Below are positions 34,480 to 44,870 of a stretch of 64,000 nucleotides of DNA, piece after piece (the stretch's first letter is position 1; each line of letters starts with the position of its first letter). The DNA lies in assembly GCA_963556695.1 (NCBI GenBank), contig CAUWAG010000016.1, positions 1 to 64,000 on the forward strand, read 5' to 3'. The stretch comes from Anthostomella pinea. Its lineage: Eukaryota; Ascomycota; Sordariomycetes; Xylariales; Xylariaceae. The notes below the pieces were generated by a model, which saw nothing but the letters and a program-made list of their open reading frames with translations, did not search any database and was not told the DNA's origin. Position numbers and translations under genes: made by a program.

Positions 34480-36649
34480 CTTGAAGAGTTTTGCGGTTGT
34501 TTATCTCAATTCAGAGAATGATTGGAAAGTGTCGAGCCCGTCGTAGGCATATTCCGGTACCGTCAAGTCGGCAAAGCAGCGGTTTATACCCAAATCGAGC
34601 TACCGTGAACACCAGCTGCCGAAGGGGGGCTACAGTCTTGAGCATGCGTCCGACCCTACCTGATTAGCAATGAACCCCTAAAATACACCGGAAGATCAGT
34701 GCTATGTGAATGAGGGGAGGTTCTTCTTTCTCGAAACATGCTGTATTCATGCTGATTTGTCAAGGCCCTCCCCAATCAAGCGGGTAATTCGTCACCGTTC
34801 CCCAATAGTGTGATTGGTTGTTTCGTGATCAGGCTGGAAGGGTAATCTCACTGCGAGGTGGTGCGACTCATGCAATAACTGGCAGTTCAAGTGGTCGGAT
34901 CCGGCATTGAGCAGGGCATATGTTTGTTTGTTTGTTTGTTTGTTTTGTATTTAACGTGGGGGGTAGCTCCTCAGTAGTGCAAACCACGCCTCCCAGAGCC
35001 TCTGTATCGCAGGGTTGTGGAGGTCTCAAGATAATAAGTACAGTCAGTCCCGCTCACGGGCCCATCCCCGTTGTTGCGGCGGTATGACCTTGGGGTCATC
35101 CATCTGGTCCTTCAAGAAAAGCTATCTATTGGGGGCAGATTGTTGAAAAGAACTTGCTCTTCTCCACGAATTTTGCCCATTCTGTGCTCCTCTCCCTTAA
35201 GTATTGTAAATAAGCTGTCCTAGGCGAGTACCTAGGCAGTAGCCGGTTTTTCCTCAGCCTCTTACAAAAGAAAATGTGTTGTGGTGTTTTCTTCTCACCA
35301 CAGCTGCAATGATCATTCGAGTCTGTATGCCCAAAGCGTTCATAGTATCTGGCAAAGTCGCCATGTCCAGATCTGGCCGCTAGAAGTCTGTATAAAGTAC
35401 TTCTCTTAAAAGATATAAGGTCTCTTTTAGTTACTGTATGTGAGTATACTTCTTGATACTTAGGTTCTGATTGGTTTTTCTATCATTGGTTGAACTCTTT
35501 CTTGCTCTTTCTTTTGAGATCTCTCTTGACCCAAGAGATTGTAGGAAGGTTTGTCGTGTCTGTTTCTAGCATGGCACCCTTTTTTGCTAGTGTGAGCAGG
35601 GCATATGTTCGCAAGGTGCTGTCATAAGCTTGGCAAGTACTTTACCGTGTGCGCCAAACATGGACCATATATGCTCATATAGCAGAAATGACCTACGCAG
35701 TAGGCAATCAACCACCGCCAAGAGCATTGATCGGGATTGGCCTCGCGTCATAGACCTTTGCTCATTCCCCAGGCAGACTGCCCTTAGCCTCGTCCTGGAG
35801 AAAGTGAAGGCTGCAGACTGCAGTATCCCGAAGATACGGGCCAACTCTGACAAGGCTTCCTGCAACGGGTTGCGCAGTGTTAAACGGGATGTATGCTGGT
35901 TGATATGCTTGATATTCGAGTATTTCGTGTGTTTTGATGAAGGTCGGTGTATCTGTGGAAGTCCTGCTGGAGCCAGGTGGTCCCAAAGTGCCCCCCAGAC
36001 TTTTAGACCTTGTTCAGTGCACTGCCACCTCCCTAACGCCACGGTGGCTTGCGTGCCATTCACGCGTAACAATCAACTCGGTGTGAGCCTCTACGTGGAC
36101 TTGGGTATGTGTTCATTTTTGCGCAGACGTAACTTACAGCGTTTCTCTATCGTCGAGCCCCGGCGAATGGTGACTCAGATGCATACGGCACCTCTGCTTA
36201 CTCATGTCCATCATTATATTCCATACAAATCAGAGCCGTTTCATCGTCAAAAGAGAAAGGTGGATGGCGGTGATTGACTTGTCACCGCATTCGAGCCATC
36301 TTGAGGACTTGAACTACTGGTCCAGGGGAAGGCGATTTCATTGGAGGGGGGCCCAATGTCTTGCACGCGTAGCAGTGCCGGGAATAAGGGGAAGTTATAG
36401 CACACCGGGAACGAGTCTCCTCATGGCGATAGCTTTGGGACTATGACCATAGCCAAGAGTATAGAGGGCGCTCGCTCCAGGGCCAAACCCGACTCAATGC
36501 CGTTCCAATGGGTAATGGTTGATATTAATACACTAGAGAATTATACGAGAGCTAGTATTGTCCCCGACCAAATCAAGACCCTCTGCGCACCGTCCATACC
36601 CCTCCTGCGTCCGGGCAGCCGGGGTTTGCAGTGACCGGTGACCTCAGCA
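34480..36649. other. Intergenic with 5'-truncated LINE
   Basis: Holds the LINE at 34925-35592. Frames on both strands at 35590-36280 lack recognisable domains. Nothing else is supported. Confidence 0.5.
34925..35592 (-). mobile_element. Tad-like LINE, 5'-truncated 3' end
   Basis: The minus strand encodes the conserved C-terminal end of Tad-clade ORF2: 'LLAARSGHGDFARYYERF' followed by 'CSCGEKKTPQHIFFC'. It then has a 3' UTR and an ACAA repeat tail (34925-34946). It is flanked by a 17-bp duplication, TGAGCAGGGCATATGTT, at 34908-34924 and 35593-35609, so the copy was truncated at integration. The frame carries adjacent TGA and TAG codons at 35480-35485, where the neighbouring sequence suggests Trp-Trp. 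It is a dead copy. Confidence 0.85.
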
Positions 36650-37671
36650 CTAGTACACGAAGTTCCGAGCATGGCGCTTGGACTGCATGCCGTTCGCCTG
36701 CGGCGTCCAGAGCGCGGGCCCGGGGATCTCGTACGACTTGAGGTTGAGCCAGATATCGATGTCGATGCCGGGGTCGCTGTTCTTGTAGAACTCGGTTGCG
36801 GGCGTCCCTTTGGGGGACTCGGTGCCTGATCCGTTGATCACGAGGTTGATGCACTGTTACAGAAAGTTAGCAACAAAGCTCATTTCCAGTATGACACGTT
36901 GATGGTCAACAGCGGAGAGAGGTCAAGACTCAACTGGAGTCGGGAGAGAGACAAGCGCCACTGACCTGAGGATAGAACTCGGCCTTGCCCTGATCGGCCA
37001 TGTGCAGACCAAAGAGCTCGTGGCGCAAGACGTAAGGCCCCGGCTTGATATTCTTGGGGATGGTGACGTTGAACGTGTCGATGAAACCGTCGCCCTCCGC
37101 ATACACGTGCTTGTGGACCTCGGTGGTGGCCCATCGCTGCGTATCCCACTCCGGATCGTCGGCCTCGCCCGCCTTGACCAGGCCCAGCTCGTAGAACTTG
37201 AAGAACTCGAGCTTCGTCTTGTCGACCTTATCGCAACCTTCGTCACCGCACGGGGCGAGGTAATGCACTGCGGGGCATGGTATGTCAGCACAAGTCCTTT
37301 TTCAAGCCCGGAGGACAGACTCCTGGGGCGCGCTACTACTTACGTTCGGGACCAGGGTGTTCAAAGCCGCCAATCTCGTTGAAGCGACGGATGGTAATCT
37401 CATCACCTGCGTTCAGGGGGACGGAGGCCTTTGCATTGGTTGCGCCCTGGTGGCAGATGATGTCGGGGTCGTTGAGGCTGCTGACCGGAACGGGGCCCTC
37501 GTCCTCCGTCGTGAAAGGCCAGCCCACGACCTTGCTCAAGTCCTGGTTCTCATAGCGCTCGTAGCCGGGGTAGGTCACGCCGTTAACGATAACATCGCGG
37601 ACATGTCCGTGGCCGAGGACCGCGATAGGCGAGATGGCGAGGGCGAGGAGGGTTCTGGTGAATGAAGGCAT
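36650..37671 (-). CDS. AA9 lytic polysaccharide monooxygenase (formerly GH61)
   Basis: Exons complement(36650..36853, 36966..37267, 37344..37671), 277 residues; introns 76 and 112 nt, in phase. The signal peptide 'MPSFTRTLLALAISPIAVLG' leaves 'HGHVRDV', giving the N-terminal His of the copper brace. The second copper His is in 'EHPGPELHYLAPCG', and the axial Tyr is in 'AEFYPQCINLVING', a sequence interrupted exactly after the Gln by intron 2. There is no carbohydrate-binding module. AA9 enzymes oxidatively cleave cellulose or hemicellulose outside the cell. Length is normal for a single-domain member. Confidence 0.92.
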
Positions 37672-39661
37672 GGTGACCGTAACCTATGAGGTAGGCGAAG
37701 TGAAAGCGAGAGTCGAAGCGACTAATCTACTGAGTCTTGATTGTATAAGCGAAAGGCACTAAAGGTCTCCCGGCTTGCGGGAGGGAAGCGAAAGGAACTG
37801 GCGGAGAACGTCAACAAGTGAATGTATTGTAGTGAAGGTACAATGAAGTGAATGATTGAAAGGCAACGATCCAAGTCTTATATAGACTTTTTTGACGAGG
37901 CATGATCAGCTGTTGGCCCATGCCACTCGCTCGTGAAGGAAGCAGTCTTGGCCATCGTCCGTAGAACCTACGATCGAGATGTGCCAAGGTGATACAGCCA
38001 TTGACAAATGTTTCAGAACACCACAAGCTCACGGTCAATGGAACGGAGAAGAGGAAACATATCCATCGACGGTTGTAACACAGCACGATCTTACCCCACA
38101 GTCGTCTCAACTTTCAGATCCATCATCCACTAGGAGGTTGTTCCCGAGTGCGTCGACAAGGATCCCGTGATGCCCCCAGATTAGCTGACTAGCTGACAGG
38201 GCCATCCCTTGTCTCGCAATTGGTTGCCTAGAATATGTGGGTTGGAGGAAGTGGATTGCCACACTTGTCATATGCTTGATGGGGGAAGGCCCAGAAACAA
38301 AAGGATGGCCAACCTTCTTAGCTACATCCCATCTCCGAGTGAAGTTTGTTTAATGTACGATGCTGTCCCATATAGTCAAACCCCTTACCTAAGAGTTGTC
38401 AGAGCCGACACTGATGATGACCAGAACTTGGAAACGTCTGTCCACAGAAGTCCCATTCTCCGATGCTTACCGCCAAATATCTTCAGCCTCTTGGCGAGAG
38501 CTGTGGCAGCATATTGTCATCTGAGAGATCGTGCGGAACTGCAATAGTCTACGCACGCCATAAATCCCACCGTTCCCGACGGGTAGGGGTCTATAAATAT
38601 CACGGCTAGTCACAGGTAGGCAGACACTTATTAATATTATGTCAGCAAAAGAGCCTCCCCTTGTCACGATTGCTCCTATAGTAGAACCTCGGAACCGATC
38701 TATCACACTGCAGCTAGGCTCCAGCATTCTATGAGTCTAGCATTACTACTTGACGCGCTTTAAGCCCCCTTCAATTTACAGCGGCAGTGTTCTCGCAGAG
38801 TGTGGACAGTCTCGACATTGTTCGCTGGCCTTGCTTTCGATGAAGCAGAGCTGAGATGATGATATAACCACCAAATATCGGACGTGAAGTGTCGCTGCAT
38901 GTCGCTCGGAACCATGACCAATCCAGGTAAACCGTGATAGGTGGCGGAGGACCTTGCCGAGGGCGGCAGTGGCAAGTATTTCGCATAAGCCACCTGGCTT
39001 CCCGTGATAGATATGCCTCGCCCAGGGCATGCCCGAGTGCCGCCGCAACGTTGAGATCAGAAGCGTAAGATTGCGTTGGCAAACAGTGCAGGATGGACAT
39101 GCATCTACTCAAGTCTCGAACGATGTCATGCGAGTTACCTGCGCGATGCAGCATCAACTCGTGTCACGGCAGGTAAGTGACAAGGTGCCAAACACGGAGG
39201 GCATATATCATGTTTCTCAACATCGCAAACATCGACTGTGTGCGACAATGGCGACAATCCCAGGCCTTGGATGGTATCGCTCCTTTTGCCAAGCAGGAAG
39301 GATTCCTTGGGATTGTAGGGTGATGTCATGGCTCCTACATGTACGATGCTCCTGCTACGAGGCAACATCCTTCGCTAAAGGCATACGTTGCACTGGCAGA
39401 TTCGAGAATCATGACATGGGGAAAGCAAACACGATTCTGTAGGATGGGACGAATACGTAGGAGGGGGCAGAGGGCAAGCCTAGTGGCAGTTTTCACCCAT
39501 TGAGGTGATCAGAGAGAAATTAGACTGAGGCGTAGACTTCAAGAGTGACTCCCATGTAGGGTAACGTGAACCAGACTGATAAACCCAGAGCCTGCGACGG
39601 CCTAATACCCAGTCGATAAGTTTATTCCATAATCAATGCAATTCAGTAGTCCGATATGTCT
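37672..39661. other. Intergenic, no gene seen
   Basis: About 2 kb upstream of the AA9 gene. Only short overlapping frames. No repeat was recognised. Confidence 0.5.
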
Positions 39662-40339
39662 CTATAATACCACAACGGCGCCGATCAAACCCAATGCCAA
39701 ACCAGCCGCCGCAGCCATACCAGTTTCCCTCGGTCCAGCATTCGGGGTCGCTATCGTCGATGACGAAGTAGAGCCAGAGGCACCCGACGGGGTCTTAGTC
39801 ATAGTCGAAGTTGCTGTAGTTGAAGCCGCCCCAGTCGAAGCCGCCGTGGACGTGCCAGTGCTATTGCCGCTGACAGATGTCGTGCTGCTGCAACCTCCAT
39901 TGACATAGCTCGAGTACGCCGTAATTATGACGGGCAGCTCCTCCGTGATCATGGCAGCAACGCCGCTGGACTGGAAAAAGGCGTCCGCGCACTTGGACGC
40001 CGTGTCGACGAGGCCCGCGCTGGCGGATGAGAACCAGGAGTAGAGCTGCGTGTTGTACGAGGCGAAGGCGCCCGTTGCGTTCGCCGCGACGCCGTCGGCC
40101 GCGCATAGCTCGGACAGCGCCGTGGCGTATATCTGGTATTCTGGGACTCCCGGTGGAGGGCTGGGCATGCCGGTCGCGTAGGACATGACGGCCGACTCGC
40201 ACTCGGGCGATACAGACGTAGTTGCTATGGGCGCGACACTGATCACCGAGAACCCGGACGTCTGTCCCGGTAGTGGGGCGAGCACCTCAGCACGGGCGTA
40301 TGCGGACAGTGCCGCGAGGACGGCGGCTTGGAGATGCAT
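39662..40339 (-). CDS. GPI-anchored cell-surface protein (infection-structure-specific-protein-like)
   Basis: Single exon, 225 residues. Signal peptide 'MHLQAAVLAALSAYARA'. A globular part of about 120 residues with four Cys ('PECESAVMSYATGMP', 'LSELCAADG', 'SKCADAFF', 'NGGCSS'). A Ser/Thr-rich stalk from about residue 150. Then 'TPNAGPRETG' and a C-terminal hydrophobic stretch ending 'LIGAVVVL', the usual pattern for glycosylphosphatidylinositol attachment. The Cys pattern resembles fungal proteins annotated as infection-structure specific; that link is from memory and unverified. A role at the cell wall is likely. Confidence 0.8.
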   Translation of the reverse strand: MHLQAAVLAALSAYARAEVLAPLPGQTSGFSVISVAPIATTSVSPECESAVMSYATGMPSPPPGVPEYQIYATALSELCAADGVAANATGAFASYNTQLYSWFSSASAGLVDTASKCADAFFQSSGVAAMITEELPVIITAYSSYVNGGCSSTTSVSGNSTGTSTAASTGAASTTATSTMTKTPSGASGSTSSSTIATPNAGPRETGMAAAAGLALGLIGAVVVL

Positions 40340-40736
40340 GGTGGCTCGATCTTGGTAGTGGTCGATGGTGTTGAACGTTGGCCGTTGAAGCGCGAGACTG
40401 GTGATTTTGATTTGGTTTTCGGACGTCAGTAACCGAGACGGAACTGTGTAATTCAGGATGGGTAGTTCCAGTTCTTTATGCGACGCCGATCCGACTGGGT
40501 ATCATTCCTACTGTCCCGTGGTGCTATTTACGGGTGCGACACCTGGTGGCGTGCCCTGATCCTTCAGCCCGCTCCGCCAGATCTAAAACAGGCAACACGG
40601 ACAAGCTTTCCTTCCTTCCGAGTGGGCAGCCCTATGACGCCAAGCTGCCAACATTGAAGCAAGAGGCTCTCAACCAACCTTGAATGACCTGGAGGTACAG
40701 CTTGAGGTCATCAGGGGCCTCTGGCCTTCCAATGTA

Positions 40737-42673
40737 ACATCTCACCCCCCCCCTGCGGACCACCCCCCCACGGACCACTCCACACCACACCACTCTCATT
40801 CAGATGAAGCCATCTACAACCACCACAGTTGCTAAATACACTAAGGTCGTGGTGTTCTAACCATAATACAGCTCCCAGAATCCGATTCCGACCCTAAATC
40901 TTCACCAGGGACCTCTTGTGGGACCTCTTCGCCTGCAGCGGAGTCCCTATAGACCCTCCTGTTCCTCAGCTCCATTTTGGCCTCCCTTATGTTAGCCATT
41001 GTGACGAATCGTTCCCCTGGTGTTGGTTTGACTGCTTTTCGAGTGGTATTAGCCTTTTTAGCCACTTGAGCCTCAAGCAGCTCACATTTGGCCCGTAGAT
41101 TTGCAATGGTAGCAGCCTGAATATCCATGGCCTTGCCAGCCTTCCGCACCAACAAGCGCTCAGAGGGCCCCCCAAAGGAAGGGTCCTTTCTTTCGAGCTT
41201 TTGAGCACTCTCCCGTAAAGCCCGGCTTCCAGAGGGTGTTGTGACAATGGTTTTAGCTACCATCTCGAGAAAATCTGGTGTTGTGGCTCGCTCGGAAGCC
41301 TTAGGGTCCCTCTGGCGTGCCCTGGCCACCCCCTTGTCCTCTAGAATCATATATTTCGATTTCAATGCCTCTGTTCTGTTGCGAAGAACAATCCCAGTCT
41401 TTTTCTAGGCAATTCTAATGTTAAGGAGTGTCATTGTGTCCTTCCGGGCCTGCTCGTAGCACTCCAAAACCTCTTCCTTAGATGGCCTGAGTCCCAGACG
41501 GCCGCTGGGCGTCTCCTGGAGTAAGGTCTTCAACCTCTTCTTCACCAAATTGAAGACTCCCACATCTAACACCTGGACTACATGGGAGCAGTGAGGTTCA
41601 TAAAAGATCAACCATACTTTGTTTCTCAAGCAGGTGGCTAGGAACTCGTCATTCGTGTGGGAGTCGTGGCCATCACACACCAAAACCACCCATGTGTTGC
41701 CGTGGACCTCCCGAATGTGAGGAATAAAGATACGTTGAAGCCATTCTAACGCAATGGGATTCGAGGTCCATCCATTGAGCGACATAATAAACCTCTAGTC
41801 GGTGAATTTGCCCTCATTTTGGTTGTTAAATTACTGAGCTTGTACGTTAACCCCCTTGAGAATCACCAGCGGCGGCAAGGTCTCACCAGATCCGCTCACA
41901 CACTCTAGGGCAGTTATCCATTCACCCTTCTCGACCCCTTTCTTCATAGCCACGTTGCCGGAGGCCTCGGAGACCACCCAATGAGAGTCCCCAACCCCCT
42001 GGGCGATTCCCATTTCGTTGACGTTGTACCAGCGTGCTGGCATGAGGTTAACCACGTCAGGGGCGTCACACTGATCGAAAAAAATGTTGATATTTGCCGC
42101 TGTAGCACCATTCACTCGGTTGTAGTCGATAACACGAGACTTCATTATCTTGACTTCCGGGTTTTGAGACAGGAACTTGAATGTCCAATTTTTCCCTAAT
42201 TCTCGAGCATCCCCGGTGGCATGGAGCATCCGCTGGGCCATGAGACGGAACTTAGAGACCGCCGGAGAATACCCTAGCCGTGCTTGCCCCAGGGCCTAGC
42301 TTGCCAGCTTATGTTCGAGATACAGTGAGAGAGCCTGTTGGAGAACGCTGGTCTCATTCCGCGTTGGGGTGCCAGAGATTCGTTGGTTGACGTACGAGCG
42401 ACTGATTTGCCATTCGAGGGCTGACAAGCGGACTGGAGCTCCGCGTTGGATGGCCAAAATGGCGGCTTCAGCTTTTATTTGACGGTCGTAAAATGACATC
42501 ATGAGATTCAGCAGTGAATAAGGATTCAAATAGTGTACTTTGTGAAAAAAAAGATGCAAAAGTGATGGTGTAGATGGTGGATCACCATAATCCTGGTGGT
42601 TGGTGAATTACGCGTTTGTGGGTCAGAACGCGCTGGTCCGCGGGGGGGTGGTCCGCAGGGGGGTGGGAGATGT
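40737..42673 (-). mobile_element. Fot1/pogo-type DNA transposon, inactivated
   Basis: About 1.94 kb bounded by TA dinucleotides (40735-40736, 42674-42675). Terminal inverted repeats of about 40 bp start ACATCTC and contain CTGCGGACCACCCCCC-type C-rich blocks at both ends. The interior is one transposase reading frame on the minus strand (separate entry). Size, TA target and TIRs fit the Tc1/mariner-pogo superfamily. Confidence 0.88.
40841..42559 (-). pseudogene. Pogo/Fot1 transposase with four nonsense codons
   Basis: One uninterrupted register (start perhaps Met 42502) with stops at 42296-42298 (TAG), 41831-41833 (TAA), 41795-41797 (TAG) and 41405-41407 (TAG), and no frameshift. Order: helix-turn-helix ('YDRQIKAEAAILAIQRG'), CENP-B/Tc5-like HTH ('GKNWTFKFLSQNPEVKI'), DDE endonuclease ('WVVLVCDGHDSHT', 'PHCSHVVQVLDVGVF'). 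The first catalytic Asp is replaced: 'YNVNEMGIA' where YNxDExG is expected. The distal region is a coiled-coil-like tail. Context suggests all stops were Trp codons (G to A), typical of RIP. Confidence 0.85.
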
Positions 42674-44870
42674 TATATCCCCTACCTACCTTAAAGCTTC
42701 GTGGATTGAATCCTTGTCCAGGTCTACCGCCCCAACCTTTTCTTTGAGGTCCTTCAGCAGTTCTTCGGTTCCGAGGTAATCGATGGACGAAAAGTGATGG
42801 CCATCTTGTTTGCACCGTTGGCTGTCACGTAGCTGTCACTGCCACGAGTACCTCGCTATAAGCTTGTGGTTTTGACCAGTAGTGTTACTGAGTCGCCCCT
42901 GGACGGCTTGAAACCTCCTGTTCTTTGCTGTTTAGCCTATTTGATAACTATTGCACAGATTGACATAGCAACGTGAGTAGTGCAAGTGCTCTGTATTATG
43001 ACAAACGAGTAGTCGGCGGAATGTTGTAAGAGCGGTTGGATGATTACAGTAAGAAGAGAAGCGACGTAAAGATACCGGTTCGGGTAATTGGGCTGTTCTG
43101 TGTGATACTTTGCACAGCCTACAGGAAGATATCTGAAGGCAACTTCTCTAGCACAACTCTGAAGTGGTTTCTGAATGGCATGATTCTCACACAATTATCA
43201 ACCATGGCTATGGTGAGTGCAACAACCAAGGCATCCGTGACGCATTAGTAATCAATCATAGAAAGCTCAATCTAGTTTAGTTTAGTTTAGTTTATTTAAC
43301 GCCGTAGGGGCTCTAGGCTCCAGCTCCTTGTGGATGTTTGGCGTGCAGGTGACGATCTCAGGGGCTAATATACAAGCCTTACTACACGGGAAGCAGTGCA
43401 TGACTCCCCATTTCCCACGATAACCTGCAAATCCAACCTCGAAGGCACACATGTTATTCCGTCAGTTTCCGTTGGCCCCGCCATTTGGGCTCGTGCTCTG
43501 TGATATCTGGTTCGTAGTCAGTAGTCCAAATAGCGTTAATGAGCTCCTCTCGCTTTGACAGTTAGTGCCTTGCGTTTAAAAGGCTATGAACTAGAAGAAA
43601 ATAAAAACATAAGGAAACATAAGAAAAGTAGTAAAGAGATGTGGTAACAGGCGCAGTTACACCTGGTGGTCGATGAATTGATATTCTGTAACCCTGGGAC
43701 AGACTTTTGTGTAGAATTTTGTCCACTTGCAGAAGTCTCCGAATTCCTTCGGGTGCGTTATCAGCCATTTCTAATAGGCTCTCCCTTCTGGTTCGGGTTC
43801 TCCGTTATGTCCGCGGTTTCTTCGTGGCCACTTAGACCATTTTGTAAGGGCTCTGTTGTAGAAAGCAAAGTGGGCTTGTGTTTTGATTCTCCTGCAAGAG
43901 CAGTTATAGTGTTCCTCGTGCTTGAACCTCCTATGGTACCAGCTAAAGTCGCCGTGGCCAGTTCTAGATGCGATAAGCCTGTAGAGCGTTGGCCTGTCCA
44001 GCTTGAGCTCTTCTAGGCATTTGAGTGTAGTTTTCTGAAGGCTGAGATTTTTGTATTTATTGGTGATATTCTTGTCCTACCATTGCTGGTGTTCTTTCTG
44101 AGTCTTTTTGTTGAGAAGGCTTAAGACGCCCGTAAGCATGGGTTTGGCCCTGGTAGGGATTGGCTAGGTGGTGCCTTTCTTTGCCTTTTTGTCGGCCTCT
44201 TCGTTGCCTTGGATGTCCATGTGCCCTGGCACCCACCGGACCTGTATGTCGGCGTATGTGTCCGAGATTTCGTGGAATTCTAAGAAAGCTTCTTGGGAGC
44301 TCTGAGCTGGTTCCCTCCACAGTCCGGAGATCACTGCTGTATTATCCAGGCATACATGGATGGTGGCGCCGCTGCTGAGCCTCAAGGCCTGTCTGAGTGC
44401 GTGGCGGGCCCCTTCGACCTCACCGTCAAAGACCTCAGCTGGGTGGCCCAGTCTGCCACAGCCCGAGGCTACGTTTGTCCCCAACCCTGATTCCTGGCTT
44501 CAATGTTGGCACCCACCCGCCAATGCGCATGACCGTGACCCTGACCCTGACCCTGGCCCTGGCCGGCTTAGTCATCACCATACATTACGTCAGGTTACGG
44601 TCACCTGCATCCATGGATTACACTGACATACCTAAGGTACAGGTACCTACCTACTTACCCTAAGGTAACCTAAGGCTCATCCATGTTGTCCACTGTCCAC
44701 TGTCGACCGCCTGCCCGGAGACAATTGTCCGGAGGCTCTCAATCGCGTCAGGCACGCAGACGGCAGAATACAGAATTGATGACGACCACACACGCGCAGT
44801 TTAAGGTATATCGCCTTCATGGCTGCCGTGCTGCACTCCCTCCAACTCCTTGAGATACACCACCAATAAC
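42674..44870. other. Region with LINE fragment and a possible gene relic
   Basis: Contains the LINE 3' fragment at 43272-44486. On the minus strand at about 42680-42800, right beside the pogo element, is an open stretch beginning 'DGHHFSSIDYLGTEELLKDL' and ending at a TAG. It looks like the end of a lost protein but is unidentified. Confidence 0.4.
43272..44486 (-). mobile_element. Tad-like LINE, 3' fragment with RNase H domain
   Basis: On the minus strand, 44486 to 43657 encodes the end of ORF2. The RNase H part has 'CLDNTAVISGLW' and 'VRWVPGHMDIQGNEEAD'; the first catalytic Asp region is missing through truncation. The Tad C-terminal motif follows: 'ASRTGHGDFSWYHRRF' and 'YNCSCRRIKTQAHF'. 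Three in-frame TAG stops (44164, 44077, 43771) interrupt it, with no frameshift. A 3' UTR of about 360 bp follows, then a TAAAC-type repeat tail at 43272-43294. No target duplication is clear. Its 3' UTR differs from that of the LINE at 34925. Confidence 0.8.

Noticed and set aside
35587..36277. Overlapping frames of 161 (minus) and 215 (plus) codons
   Set aside because: Neither has a recognisable domain, start context or splice continuity. One may be a relic but there is no support.
44530..44565. Telomere-like repeat (GACCCT units)
   Set aside because: Only a few imperfect units, not the fungal CCCTAA telomere word. It is treated as a local microsatellite.
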